Assembly (NCBI RefSeq): GCF_029892565.1
Contig: NZ_JARXVH010000001.1
Coordinates: 434,001 to 498,000, forward strand
Direction of reading: 5' to 3'
Length of the DNA stretch: 64,000 nucleotides
DNA from: Streptomyces pseudovenezuelae
Lineage (GTDB): Bacteria; Actinomycetota; Actinomycetes; Streptomycetales; Streptomycetaceae
The notes beneath the pieces are model-generated. The model had not been told where the DNA came from. It did not search any database and was given only the letters and a program-made list of their open reading frames with translations. Positions 38,694 to 47,951 of the stretch are shown one piece after another (the first letter of the stretch is position 1; every line of letters begins with the position of its first letter). A program made the translations under genes and the position numbers.

Positions 38694-39959
38694 CTACCGC
38701 ACGGAGTCGGCGGAGACGATCGTCGGTTTGGGGAAGGGCAGGATGAAACGGCCGCCGCCGCGCAGGAAGTCGGCCTCCTTGCGCAGGATCTCGTCGGCGT
38801 AGTTCCAGGCCAGCATCAGATAGACGTCGGGCGGGTCGGCCCGGGCGTGGTCGGGGCTGCGGACCGGGATGTGCGTACCGGGCAGCACCTTGTCCTGTTT
38901 GAGCACGGTGGTGTCCGTGCAGTAGGAGACCTCGGTCGGTCCCAGGCCGCAGATGTTGAGAATCGTGGTGCCCTTGGCCGAGGCCCCGTAGCCGGCCACC
39001 CGGCTGCCCTCCGCGACCAGGGTGCGCACCAGGGCCGGCAGATCCTCCCGCACGCCCCGCACCCCGCGTACGAACTCCTCGTACCCGATGTCGCTGCCCA
39101 GGTCCGCCCGTTCCTCCGCCGCGATCAGCTCGCCGACGATGTCGGTGACCGGGTGCCGTGCCTCGGGCCGGCCGACGAGGACCAGGAGCGAGCCGCCGTG
39201 GATCGCGAGCCGCTCCACGTCGAACAGGCGCAGCCCGTGGCGGGTGAAGAGCGTGTCCAGGGTGCGTACCAGGAAGTACGACAGGTGCTCGTGGTAGATG
39301 GTGTCGAAGGCGTGCTTCTCCAACAGGTCGACCGCGTACGGGACTTCGATGGCGAAGACCCCGTCGGGGGCGAGCAGCGCGCGGACGCCGGCGAGCACTC
39401 CGGTCAGGTCGTCGATGTGGGCGAAGACGTGCCGGCCGAGGATGAGCCGTGCTGGGCCGTGCTCGTCGCGGACGGCCTCGGCGCAGGAGGGGTCGAAGAA
39501 CTCGGGGAGCGTGCGGATACCGCGCTCGTTGGCGACGGCCGCCAGGTTGAGGGCGGGGTCCACGCCGAGCACCCGGGCACCGTCCCGGGCGAAGGCGGCG
39601 AGCTGTTGGCCGGTGTTGCTGCCCAGTTCCACCACCAGGTCGCCGGGGGCGAGTCGGCCGCGCTCCCGGCAGACGGACGCGACGAACTCCATGTGCCGGG
39701 TGATGGTCTCGGAGTCCGAGGTGACGTAACTGTAGGTGCGGTACAGCACTTCGGGATCGACGACGTGGGTGACGCTCATCAGCCGGCAGGAGCGGCAGGA
39801 GACCACGCCGAGCGGGTAGGCCGGTTCGTGCTCGTAGGAGGCGGCCGGTTCCAGGAACGCGTTGGCCAGCGGCACTTCGCCGAAGGAGACCACCTCCTGC
39901 CAGTCCCTCGCGCCGCACACCCTGCACCTGGTGACCGGCCGTACGTTCTCGGTGTTCAT
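38694..39959 (-). CDS. NDP-sugar C-methyltransferase (first)
   Basis: 421 aa, ATG 39959 overlapping the 2,3-dehydratase stop (ATGA). It has the three-part C-MT layout: an N-terminal zinc finger (CRVCG ... CRSCR, about 12-58), a central SAM domain (VVELGSNTGQQLAAF) and a C-terminal domain with GYGASAKGTTILNICG. HEHLSYF carries the catalytic His. It methylates C-3 (TylC3/EvaC type) or C-5 (NovU type) of a keto sugar. It differs clearly from the second copy at 43064-44275, so two distinct branched sugars or two positions are implied. Confidence 0.88.
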   Translation of the reverse strand: MNTENVRPVTRCRVCGARDWQEVVSFGEVPLANAFLEPAASYEHEPAYPLGVVSCRSCRLMSVTHVVDPEVLYRTYSYVTSDSETITRHMEFVASVCRERGRLAPGDLVVELGSNTGQQLAAFARDGARVLGVDPALNLAAVANERGIRTLPEFFDPSCAEAVRDEHGPARLILGRHVFAHIDDLTGVLAGVRALLAPDGVFAIEVPYAVDLLEKHAFDTIYHEHLSYFLVRTLDTLFTRHGLRLFDVERLAIHGGSLLVLVGRPEARHPVTDIVGELIAAEERADLGSDIGYEEFVRGVRGVREDLPALVRTLVAEGSRVAGYGASAKGTTILNICGLGPTEVSYCTDTTVLKQDKVLPGTHIPVRSPDHARADPPDVYLMLAWNYADEILRKEADFLRGGGRFILPFPKPTIVSADSVR

Positions 39960-41455
39960 GTCCGGACCTTCCTCTCCGCGGTCGGCGCCGGCTCCGCCGG
40001 CATCAGCAGGCTCTGCAGGCAGGCCACCAGGCTGCGGGCCTGGATGTTGAGGTAGTGGCTGTGGCGCAGCAGTTCGACGAGCTGGTGCACGGTCATCCAC
40101 CGGTACTCGGGATCGTCGGGCGGGACGTCGGGGCCGGCGTCGGCGGTGGTGTCGACGATCAGGTAGCGGTTGCGCGCGTGGTGGAAGCGGCCGCCCTCCT
40201 CCGAGAGGACCGATTCGAACCGGACGCGTTCGGGTGCCGCCTGTTCCACCGCGTCCAGGAAGCGTGGCCGGGCGCTCGCGGGCAGATGTTCGTAGGAGGC
40301 GGGGGTGCACTGAACGGTGGGTGCCAGTTCCGCCACGTCCATGTAGCCCGCTTCGACCCGGGCGTTCATCAGCACGTGCAGCACCCCGTCGACGCTCCGG
40401 GTCAGGAAGGCGACGACGCCGGTGCCGTGCGGCTCGACCATCGGCTGGGCCCAGTGGGCGACCTCGCGTCCACCGGCCTGCACGCGGACGCCGATGACGT
40501 CGAAGAAGGCTCCGGTGTCGTGCGAGATCCGCTCCGGGGTGCGGTGCCAGCCGCGCAGTCCGGCCAGCGGAACGCGGCGGGCACGGACCTCGGTGCGGGT
40601 GCGGGCCTCGGTGATCCAGCTGAGTACGGCGCCGAGGGGGTGGCGGGACTCGGCGGAGGGGTCGCAGGAGCGCAGCAGGGCGGCGCGGAACGCGTCCGCC
40701 GGCGGGCCGAGTTCGCGGGCCAGCTCCGCGTGGGTGAAGGGCAGACAGGACAGGACGGTACGGGCGTCCATGTTGACCAGGTCGTCCTCGGCGAGCAGCC
40801 GGTGCAGCTGGCCGAGCGTCAGCCAGCGGAAGCCCTCGTGGACTTCCACCTCCCCGTCGGCCTCGACCACCATGTTCCGGTTGCGTTTGTGGTGGAAGGC
40901 CGAGCCCTGTTCGGACTGCCGGACGTCGACGAGCGGGCCCCGGGGCCCGGGGTCGCGGAACCGGCCCAGGTAGGGCACGGGCCGGCCGCCGTGAACTCCG
41001 GTGTAGTTGCTGCGCGTTGCCTGCACGGTCGGGGAGATCTGCACGCCGCCCGCGTTGCCGGGTTCGACCTTGGCCTGCATCAGACAGTGCAGGATCCCGT
41101 CGAACTCCTTGACCAGGATGCCCAGGACGCCGACCTCGGGCTGGTTGATGATGGGCTGGCTCCAGGCGGGCACGGGGCCGGCCGGCATCCGCACGTCCAG
41201 GCCCTCGACGGTGAAGAAGCCGCCGCTGTGGTGACGCAGGTTGCCGGTGTCCGGGTCGGTCTCCCAGCCGGTCAGGTCGTCGAGCGGGACCCGCTCCACC
41301 CGGGTGAAGGCGCGTTTGCCCGCCTCGGCGTACCAGTCGTGGAAGTCGGTGTGCGCGGTGAGTCCGCCGTCGCGGGCGTGCGCCGAAGCGGCGACGCGCA
41401 ATGGTGTGGCGGTCGTGCGGGGCCGGCGCGCGAGGCGCGTGGTGGCTTCGGTCAT
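39956..41455 (-). CDS. NDP-4-keto-6-deoxyhexose 2,3-dehydratase
   Basis: 499 aa, ATG 41455 overlapping the upstream stop (ATGA). The protein is an internal duplication typical of EvaA/TylX3/SnogH: each half has a SPTVQ-T--SNY-type segment (SPTVQATRSNYTG, APTVQCTPASYEH), KRNRNMVVE/ARNRYLIVD and WMTLGQL/WMTVHQL. It removes the C-2 hydroxyl, making 2,6-dideoxy sugars. Confidence 0.93.
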   Translation of the reverse strand: MTEATTRLARRPRTTATPLRVAASAHARDGGLTAHTDFHDWYAEAGKRAFTRVERVPLDDLTGWETDPDTGNLRHHSGGFFTVEGLDVRMPAGPVPAWSQPIINQPEVGVLGILVKEFDGILHCLMQAKVEPGNAGGVQISPTVQATRSNYTGVHGGRPVPYLGRFRDPGPRGPLVDVRQSEQGSAFHHKRNRNMVVEADGEVEVHEGFRWLTLGQLHRLLAEDDLVNMDARTVLSCLPFTHAELARELGPPADAFRAALLRSCDPSAESRHPLGAVLSWITEARTRTEVRARRVPLAGLRGWHRTPERISHDTGAFFDVIGVRVQAGGREVAHWAQPMVEPHGTGVVAFLTRSVDGVLHVLMNARVEAGYMDVAELAPTVQCTPASYEHLPASARPRFLDAVEQAAPERVRFESVLSEEGGRFHHARNRYLIVDTTADAGPDVPPDDPEYRWMTVHQLVELLRHSHYLNIQARSLVACLQSLLMPAEPAPTAERKVRT

Positions 41456-42399
41456 GGCTGCTCCACAGGGTGGTCCGCGCGGCCGGCGGCCCACATGTCC
41501 TTGATCGATTCGGGCAGGTCCACCGTCGGCCGCCAGCCCAGCAGCCGGGCCGCACGGCCGATGTCGACGAGGGTCCAGTCGCCGCCCCGGGAGTCCACCG
41601 GGGCGGTGCGCACCCGGACCGCGCCCGGGGGTGGTCCGGCGACGCCGATGAGCAGGTCGAGCAGGTGGGACATGGGGACGGCCTCGCCGCGGCCCACGTT
41701 GATCACCTGCCCGGTCACCGGGGCGGCCACCGCCGCGAGGACGGCAGCTGCCAGGTCCCGTACGTCGAGGAAGTCCCGGCGGGCGTCGGCCACCGTCAGC
41801 TCGGTCGGCCGGTCCGGCGTGGCAGCGCGCAGTCGGCGGGCGGCGACGCCCAGGAAACCGACGCCCGCCGCGTCCGGGCCGCAGAGATTCACGGCGCGCA
41901 GCACCACACCGTCCACGAGCCCGGCACGGGTGGCGCGGAGGACGGCCTCGGCGCCGGCGAGTTTGGTGCGCGCGTAGGCCGACACGGGGCGCGGCTCGCG
42001 CGTCTCGTCGGCGGCGGTGCCGGCGGGCAGCGGGCCGTACTCGTGCACGGACCCGATCTGCACCAGGCGCACAGGGCTCGGCGCCCGGGCAAGCGCGGCG
42101 ATCAGGTTCTCCACCAGCCGGACGTGGGCGCGCTGGTTCTCCGCCTCGCCGCTGACCCAGCCGCCGGCCGCGTTGACCACGGTGTCCACCCGGGCCCCGG
42201 TCAGCAGTCCGGCGAGTTCGGCCGGGTCGGCGGCGGCCACGTCGAGGGCGCGGAACCGGCGGCCGGTCGGGTCCGGCGGCGGCCGGAGCGCCACTTCGAG
42301 GACCGGCCGGCCGGCCCGGGTGAACGCGGTGGTCACCGCGCGGCCCACACAGCCGGTCGCGCCGAGCACCGCGACGGCGGGCTCACGGTCGGCGCTCAT
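41452..42399 (-). CDS. NDP-hexose 4-ketoreductase (EryBIV/DnmV/TylC1-like)
   Basis: 315 aa, ATG 42399, overlapping the epimerase stop (ATGA). Extended SDR: VLGATGCVGRAV is the NAD(P) loop and YARTK the catalytic Tyr/Lys. The sequence matches the group that reduces the 4-keto function at the end of L-deoxysugar synthesis. It is one of three candidate 4-reductases in the window; the facial selectivity is unknown. Confidence 0.87.
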   Translation of the reverse strand: MSADREPAVAVLGATGCVGRAVTTAFTRAGRPVLEVALRPPPDPTGRRFRALDVAAADPAELAGLLTGARVDTVVNAAGGWVSGEAENQRAHVRLVENLIAALARAPSPVRLVQIGSVHEYGPLPAGTAADETREPRPVSAYARTKLAGAEAVLRATRAGLVDGVVLRAVNLCGPDAAGVGFLGVAARRLRAATPDRPTELTVADARRDFLDVRDLAAAVLAAVAAPVTGQVINVGRGEAVPMSHLLDLLIGVAGPPPGAVRVRTAPVDSRGGDWTLVDIGRAARLLGWRPTVDLPESIKDMWAAGRADHPVEQP

Positions 42400-43010
42400 C
42401 GGACCGGGCCGCCGCACAAGGCCCGTTCGATCTCCAGGCACCGGCGGTACTCCGGGAGGGTGCCGGCCTTCTCGGCCGTCTCCAGGGTGGGCGCGGCCCG
42501 GTCCCGTTCGGACATGACCGGGTCGATGTCCTCGGGCATCGGGAGGTCGAGGGCCGGATCGAACACGGAGAGGGCCAGTTCGTGCTCCGGCTCGTACTCG
42601 CCGGAGAGCATGTACGCCATCACGGTGTCGTCCTCCAGGGCCACGAAGGCGTGGGCGACGCCGACCGGGAAGTACACGGCACGGAACGCCTGTTGATCGA
42701 GCAGGACGGCCTCCGATCGACCGTAGGTGGGAGAGCCGACGCGGACGTCGATGACGATGTCCAGGGCCCGTCCGCGCGGGCAGTAGACGTACTTGGCGAC
42801 GCCCGGGGGCGTGAGCGTGTAGTGGGCGCCCCGGATCGAACCGCGCCGGGAGCGGCTGTGGTTGGTCTGGGCCACCGGGAACAGAGGGTGGCCCAGGGCC
42901 TTTCGGGCCGCTGCCTCCTGGAAGGGGGAGACGAACAGGCCTCGTTCGTCGGTGAAGATCCTCGGCCGGAACTCGAACGCGCCGTCCACGGCGAGTTGTC
43001 GCGACTCCAT
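42396..43010 (-). CDS. dTDP-4-keto-6-deoxyhexose 3,5-epimerase (EvaD/DnmU type)
   Basis: 204 aa cupin-fold RmlC-family protein. FTDERGLFVSPFQEAA, then RGSIRGAHYTLTPPGVAKYVYCPRGRALDIVIDVR with the catalytic His, and FPVGVAHAFVALEDDT with the catalytic Tyr region. It inverts C-5 (and possibly C-3), giving L-sugars. First of four ATGA-linked genes on the minus strand. Confidence 0.92.
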   Translation of the reverse strand: MESRQLAVDGAFEFRPRIFTDERGLFVSPFQEAAARKALGHPLFPVAQTNHSRSRRGSIRGAHYTLTPPGVAKYVYCPRGRALDIVIDVRVGSPTYGRSEAVLLDQQAFRAVYFPVGVAHAFVALEDDTVMAYMLSGEYEPEHELALSVFDPALDLPMPEDIDPVMSERDRAAPTLETAEKAGTLPEYRRCLEIERALCGGPVR

Positions 43011-43063
43011 GACACCGTCCTCGTTGCTGGTGGTGGCGCCGGCATGGCCGGCGGATCCTGCGG

Positions 43064-44275
43064 TCAGATGACGCGGACCTCGGGCACGTAGACGATCCAG
43101 CGCCCGCCGGACTCGCGGAACAGTCGCTCCTTCGCCGTGATCTCCTCGGCGTGGTTCCAGGCGAACAGCAGCGCGTAGTCCGGGTACGGCTCGGTGAGGG
43201 CCTCGGTGGGGCGGACCGGGATGTGCGAGCCGGGCATGAGCTTTCCGTGCTTGGCCGGGGTCACATCGCAGACCCAGTCGATCGAATCGGGCCCGATGCC
43301 GCAGAAGTTGGTCACCGTTGCGCTCTTGGCGGTGGCGCCGTAGCCGACGATCCGCTTGCCGTCGGCGCGCAACTTCCGTAGCAGTTCGGTCAGTTCGGTG
43401 CGGACGCGTTCGACCCCGGCGGCGAAGCGGTCGAGCACCTCGGGAGTGTCGAGCCCCCGGCGCTCCTCCTCGGCGGCCAGCTCGGCGACGGCGCGGCTCG
43501 GGGTCTGCCGGCCCACCCGCTTGAGGGTGTAGCGGAGTTCGCCACCGTGCACCGGGAGCCGTTCGACGTCGACGACCTCGAAGCCGAAGCGGGCGGCGGC
43601 CGCCTGCACCGAGCGCACGGTGAAGAAGTAGAAGTGCTCGTCGTAGATCTGGTCGAAGGCGGTGCGTTCCAGGATGTCGCCGAGGTAGGGGTCCTCGAAG
43701 ACGAAGGCGCCGTCCGGTGCCAGCAGGGTGTCGAGGCCGCGGAAGACGGAGTCGAGGTAGGGGATGTGGCAGATGGTGTTGGCCGAGTAGACAAGATCGG
43801 CGGGCCCGTCCGCGGCGACGATCCGGGCCGCGGTCGCCTCCTCGAAGAACTCGGTGCGCACCCGGACGCCCTGCAGACGGGCGAGTTCGGCGACGCCGCC
43901 GGAGGGTTCGACGCCGAGGTGGCGTAGGCCCTCCTTGGCCAGGGCCCGCAGCATCACGCCGTCGTTGCAGCCGATCTCCACCACGAACGGGTCGGGGCCG
44001 CGCAGGTGTTCACCGGAGAGCCGGCCGGCGGTCTGCTCGAAGTGGCGGCGCATGTGGACCGAGCCGGACGAGTGGTAGGGGTAGGCGTCGTGGAACATCC
44101 GGTCCCGGTCGACCTCGTCCAGGAGCTGGGCCATGCCGCAGGACTCGCAGGTCCCGACGGCGAGTCGGTAGAAGTACTCCTCGTCGACGCGGTCGGGGTC
44201 GACGAACGCGTCGGACAGTGGCTGGCGCCCGAAGTCGAAGAACTGACGGACGGGTCCTCCACAGACACGGCACAT
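43064..44275 (-). CDS. NDP-sugar 3-C-methyltransferase (TylC3/EvaC/KijD1-like)
   Basis: 403 aa. N-terminal zinc finger CRVCGGP ... CESCG, SAM loop VVEIGCNDGVMLRAL, catalytic block YDEHFYFFTV, C-terminal GYGATAKSATVTNFCGIG. This pattern is characteristic of C-3 methyltransferases acting on 2,6-dideoxy-4-keto (amino)sugars. KijD1 and EvaC supply the branched amino sugars that become vancosamine or nitrosugars. It starts 16 nt after the P450-like gene and precedes the epimerase by 53 nt. Confidence 0.9.
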   Translation of the reverse strand: MCRVCGGPVRQFFDFGRQPLSDAFVDPDRVDEEYFYRLAVGTCESCGMAQLLDEVDRDRMFHDAYPYHSSGSVHMRRHFEQTAGRLSGEHLRGPDPFVVEIGCNDGVMLRALAKEGLRHLGVEPSGGVAELARLQGVRVRTEFFEEATAARIVAADGPADLVYSANTICHIPYLDSVFRGLDTLLAPDGAFVFEDPYLGDILERTAFDQIYDEHFYFFTVRSVQAAAARFGFEVVDVERLPVHGGELRYTLKRVGRQTPSRAVAELAAEEERRGLDTPEVLDRFAAGVERVRTELTELLRKLRADGKRIVGYGATAKSATVTNFCGIGPDSIDWVCDVTPAKHGKLMPGSHIPVRPTEALTEPYPDYALLFAWNHAEEITAKERLFRESGGRWIVYVPEVRVI

Positions 44276-44291
44276 GGGGCCTTCCTCTGGT

Positions 44292-45632
44292 TCATAGGGT
44301 CCGAGGTCCGGGCGGGAACTGCTCGCGGACGGTTCCGTGGCGGGCGGCGGGGAAGCGGAACACGCTCCCCGTGATCGGGGAGCGGAGCCGACGCAGTACC
44401 TCGTCGGTCCGGACGAGACCGGGCAGGTTCGCGGCGAGCGCCCGCAGCGCCGCGTCCGTCGCGAGGCGCGTCGCGGAGCCGACGAGACCGCCCGCGTGCC
44501 CGTCCTCCGGGAGGGGATGCCGGTCGTGGGCGGGCCGATGGATATCGAACCGGTCCGGGTCGGGGTGCCGGCCCGGGTCGCGGTGGGCCGCCCCGATCAG
44601 TACGACGAGTTCCTCACCCGCCGCCACCGGGGTCCCGGCGAGTTCCAGGTCCCGGCGCGCGTAGAGCCGGTGCAGCCGGACGGGCGGCGCGTGCCGCAGC
44701 GTCTCCGCGACGGCGTCCGAGGCGAGTTCGGGGTCCTCGCACAACGCCCGCCACTGGTCGGGGTGGTCCAGGAGGAGCGCGACCGCGTTGCCGGTCAACG
44801 TGGTGGCGGCCTCGATACCGACGAAGGTCAGCAGGGCGCACACGGTCACCACGTCGGTGGCCACGGGAGACCGGTCACGTCCCGGAGTCCGGAGCAGCCG
44901 GCTGATGAGCCCCCGCCCGCCCGCGAAACCGCCGGAGGCCGCTTCCTCAACCGTCTGCGCAAGCAGGGTGTGCAGTTCCGGAAGGGCGGTGCGGTAGCGG
45001 CGGGCTGTGTCCAGGCGGGGTGGGCAGAGTGTGGCGTCCAGGACGCCGGCGACCGCCGCGGACAGCTCTGCGAAGCGGGCGGCCCGGTGGTCCGGCAGGC
45101 CGAGCAGTACGCGGGCGGCCTCCACCGTGGCCGGCCGGATCAGGTCGTCGACCAGGTCGAACCGCTCCCCCAGCGCTGACGCCCGGCTCCGGTAGTTCCG
45201 GACAGCCGCAGCGTGCCACGGACGCAGGGCTTGCTCGCCGAGGAAAGGGTCGGCCCAGTGCCGTAGCCGCTCGTACTCCTCCCGGTCGAGCGCGGCCGGA
45301 AGACCGGTCAACGGAAGTGCCTCGTACAGGGCCGGCACGTCCCAAGGCGCTGGCTCCTCGGCCAACTCGACGTGCGGGGTGCGGGCCGACGGAGGGCGTG
45401 GGGTCATGCGTCCGTCGGCCAGGGCCGCGGCGGCCACCTCGTGGTCGGCCGTCACCCATGCCCCGGCGCTGCTCCAGTAAAGGGGGCCCCGTCGGCGGAC
45501 GCGTCGGCCCAGTTCGGCCGGGTCGTCTCCGGCCGCGCGGAGCAGCAGCGCGTACGGGTCGCCTTTGGTGCCCAGGATCCATTGGACTCCGCGCAGGGTC
45601 AGCAGTACGCGTCCCAGCGCGGCGTCGGTCAT
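44292..45632 (-). CDS. P450-like glycosyltransferase auxiliary protein (EryCII/DesVIII/AknT/DnrQ type), no haem Cys
   Basis: 446 aa (ATG 45632, or 45644). It opens with GRVLLTLRGVQWILGTKGDPYALLL, very similar to EryCII/DesVIII. P450 helices are recognisable (I-helix-like VGIEAATTLTGNA; ExxR-like AVAETLRHAPPVRLHR). Where the Cys-ligand loop should be (about residues 365-385) it reads PLPEDGHAGGLVGSATRLA, with no Cys, so it cannot bind haem like a P450. Such proteins activate EryCIII-type glycosyltransferases, three of which are in this cluster. It should form a complex with one or more of them. Confidence 0.88.
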   Translation of the reverse strand: MTDAALGRVLLTLRGVQWILGTKGDPYALLLRAAGDDPAELGRRVRRRGPLYWSSAGAWVTADHEVAAAALADGRMTPRPPSARTPHVELAEEPAPWDVPALYEALPLTGLPAALDREEYERLRHWADPFLGEQALRPWHAAAVRNYRSRASALGERFDLVDDLIRPATVEAARVLLGLPDHRAARFAELSAAVAGVLDATLCPPRLDTARRYRTALPELHTLLAQTVEEAASGGFAGGRGLISRLLRTPGRDRSPVATDVVTVCALLTFVGIEAATTLTGNAVALLLDHPDQWRALCEDPELASDAVAETLRHAPPVRLHRLYARRDLELAGTPVAAGEELVVLIGAAHRDPGRHPDPDRFDIHRPAHDRHPLPEDGHAGGLVGSATRLATDAALRALAANLPGLVRTDEVLRRLRSPITGSVFRFPAARHGTVREQFPPGPRTL

Positions 45633-45764
45633 GCTCGCCACCATGGGAGGGGACGCTAGGCAGGCATCCTCGACCGCCCCTCGATTCTCCGTGGCTCGGG
45701 CCGGACCGGCCGTCGAGCCGGGCACGAGGAGGGCGTGGCACCGGAGCCCTAGGGTGACGCGGCC

Positions 45765-46532
45765 ATGGACATCATCGGCAAGGGTTTCATCGCCCGGCAT
45801 CTGTGGCCGCTGCGCGAGGCGCATCCCGGGGTGACGGTGCTGGCGGCGGGCGTTCCGCGACAGCAGCTGCCGGACTCCGAGCACGAGCGGGAGGCGGAGC
45901 TGGTGCGCGACACGGTCGCACGTTGCCGGAACCGGGGCGAACTGCTCGTCTTCTTCTCCACGGCCAGCATGTACGGCGGCCCCGGCTGCCGGGGCCGCGA
46001 GGACGACCCGGTGGTCCCGACCACCCGCTACGGCCGGCACAAGTTCGCCCTTGAGCGGGTCGTACGGGAGTCGGGGGTGGACCACCTGGTGCTGCGCCTG
46101 GCCTATGTGCTGGGGCCGCACGGGCCCGACTTCCGGCTGGTGCCCGCCCTGGTGTCGCAGGTGCGGGCGGGGCGGGTGCGGGTGCATCCCGGCGCCCGGC
46201 GCGACCTGCTGCACGTGGCGGACTTCGTCACGCTGGTCGACGCGTTGCTGGCCTCCGGTGTGCGCGATGAGACGGTGAACGTGGCGTCCGGGGACTGCGT
46301 GGACGTGCTGGACGTGGTCGCGCACCTGAAGCGGCGCCTGGCTCTGGATGCCGAGGAGGTGGTGGCGGGCGGGGGTGAAAGCGCCTTCTCGCACTGTCCC
46401 TCGGTGGCCCGACTGCGGGCCCTCCTTCCCGAGTCCGCCGGCTCGGTCTTCGGCCCCGGCTACCACCGGCGCGCCCTGGACCGCTACCTGCGACAGACGG
46501 GCGACTGGTCGGCGCCGACGGGAGGGCAGTGA
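45765..46532 (+). CDS. NAD-dependent epimerase/dehydratase family reductase (short form)
   Basis: 255 aa. It begins directly at the nucleotide-binding loop, MDIIGKGFIARHL, about 5-10 residues shorter than usual. FFSTASMYGG and the catalytic pair in TTRYGRHKFALE follow, with a sugar-nucleotide-type C-terminus. It is divergent from the P450-like gene and 94 nt upstream of the nitrososynthase-like gene. It probably reduces C-4 of an NDP-deoxysugar, perhaps the amino/nitro sugar; other activities are possible. Confidence 0.75.
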   Translation: MDIIGKGFIARHLWPLREAHPGVTVLAAGVPRQQLPDSEHEREAELVRDTVARCRNRGELLVFFSTASMYGGPGCRGREDDPVVPTTRYGRHKFALERVVRESGVDHLVLRLAYVLGPHGPDFRLVPALVSQVRAGRVRVHPGARRDLLHVADFVTLVDALLASGVRDETVNVASGDCVDVLDVVAHLKRRLALDAEEVVAGGGESAFSHCPSVARLRALLPESAGSVFGPGYHRRALDRYLRQTGDWSAPTGGQ

Positions 46533-46626
46533 CCCTCCAACGGTCGTCGAATCCCGCCGGACATCATCGGCTCCGTCCCGAACGCACCGGGGCGACCGAA
46601 GTCGAGTGAAGGAAGCGGGGAACGCG

Positions 46627-47850
46627 ATGGCTACGCACGACAGGGACCGGGCGGTCACGGCGGATCTGCGCGACCCGAGAACCTCCTCGGGGCGCGCGCT
46701 GCTCGATCTGCTGAGCGGACACCTTCCCCTGGTGCGGGAGGGGGCCCCTCGGTCCGACCGGGACGGCGTCTTCCCGGTCGAGGTGTTCAAGGGACTGCGC
46801 GAGGAGGGCGTGCTCGCGGCCACCGTGCCGACGGAACTCGGCGGGCTGGGCGTCTCCTCGCTGCACGACGTCTGTCTGGCCCTGTCGACCGTGGCCGAGG
46901 CGGACGCGTCCACCGCGCTCGCGCTGCACATGCAGCTCAGCCGGGGGCTGACCCTCACCCACGAGTGGCGGCACGGCGCGGGTCGGGCACGTGCGCTGGC
47001 CGAGCGGCTGCTGGGGGGCATGGGCTCGCGCGAGGCGGTGGTGTGCACGACGGTCAAGGACGCGGGTGGGGGCCGGGTGGTCACCCGGCTGCGGTCGGCG
47101 CCGGACGGCGGCTGGACCCTGTCGGGGCGCAAGACGCTGGCGAGCCTCGCGCCGATCGCCACCGACTTCGTGGTCTCCGCCCGGGTGGAGGTGGCCGGCG
47201 TGACCCGGTCGGCCGCCGCCGTGCTGCCGCGGGACACCCCGGGGCTGACAGTCCTCGACAACTGGGACGGGCTCGGCATGCGGGCCTCCGGCAGCGTGGA
47301 CATCCTGCTGGAGGACTGTCCGATCCGGGCCGGGGACGTCTTCCTGCGAGGACCGGTCGGGGAGCGCGACGACGCGGCCCTGGCGGGGCAGACGGTCAGT
47401 TCGGTCACCATGCTGGGGATCTATGTCGGTGTGGCCCAGGCCGCCCGGGACCATGCGGCGGCCGAACTCAACCGCCGGGGCGGAGCGCCGGCGGCGGGAA
47501 CGCGCACCCTGCTCGCCGAGATCGAGGCCCGCCTGCACGCGCTGCGGTCCACGGTGGCGGGCACCCTGTCCGTGGCGGACTTCCTGGCGTACGAGTTCGA
47601 CGGCGACCCGGTGGAGCGCGGCCGGCGCATGATGTTCGACTTCCAGCGCGCGAAGCTGACGGTCAACCGGATGGCACCGGAGATAGTCGCCGACTGTGTG
47701 ACGGTCGTCGGCGGTGCCTCCTACGCCTGGTCCCATCCGCTGGCCCGGTTCCACCGGGACGTCCGAGCGGGCGCGTTCATGCATCCGTTCACCTATGCCG
47801 ACGCGGTGGACTGGCTCTGCGAAGCGGCGCTGGAGGGTTCGAAGACCTGA
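46627..47850 (+). CDS. Acyl-CoA-dehydrogenase-like flavoprotein, probable aminosugar N-oxygenase (nitrososynthase)
   Basis: 407 aa, ATG 46627. All three acyl-CoA dehydrogenase domains are present (helical N-terminus with LREEGVLAATVPTELGGLG, central beta domain with LSGRKTLASLAPIATDFVVSARV and WDGLGMRASGS, helical C-terminus with RAKLTVNRMAPEIVADC). No catalytic Glu at the usual FAD/acyl site was seen and no acyl-CoA context exists. The layout of aminotransferase, C-3 methyltransferase and this protein is that of KijD3, RubN8, EvdC/ORF36 and DnmZ, which oxidise an amino deoxysugar to the nitroso form. That role is inferred. Confidence 0.75.
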   Translation: MATHDRDRAVTADLRDPRTSSGRALLDLLSGHLPLVREGAPRSDRDGVFPVEVFKGLREEGVLAATVPTELGGLGVSSLHDVCLALSTVAEADASTALALHMQLSRGLTLTHEWRHGAGRARALAERLLGGMGSREAVVCTTVKDAGGGRVVTRLRSAPDGGWTLSGRKTLASLAPIATDFVVSARVEVAGVTRSAAAVLPRDTPGLTVLDNWDGLGMRASGSVDILLEDCPIRAGDVFLRGPVGERDDAALAGQTVSSVTMLGIYVGVAQAARDHAAAELNRRGGAPAAGTRTLLAEIEARLHALRSTVAGTLSVADFLAYEFDGDPVERGRRMMFDFQRAKLTVNRMAPEIVADCVTVVGGASYAWSHPLARFHRDVRAGAFMHPFTYADAVDWLCEAALEGSKT

Positions 47851-47864
47851 GCCGGGGAGGGGGA

Positions 47865-47915
47865 GCAGACAGGGAGGGGAGGGCCGGTGACTTCGGCCCT
47901 CCCCTCCCTGTCTGC
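47865..47915. terminator. Perfect 21-bp bidirectional terminator
   Basis: A perfect 21-bp stem, whose left arm begins GCAGACAGGGAGGGG and right arm ends CCCTGTCTGC, around a GGTGACTTC loop. It lies between convergent stops at 47850 and 47952. Confidence 0.85.
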
Positions 47916-47951
47916 CTCCCGTGCCCACTGAGCTCGGGCCCGCGCCCTGCG

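Noticed and set aside
44292..45632. Functional cytochrome P450
   Set aside because: There is no Cys in the haem loop region, and the N-terminus is EryCII/DesVIII-like.
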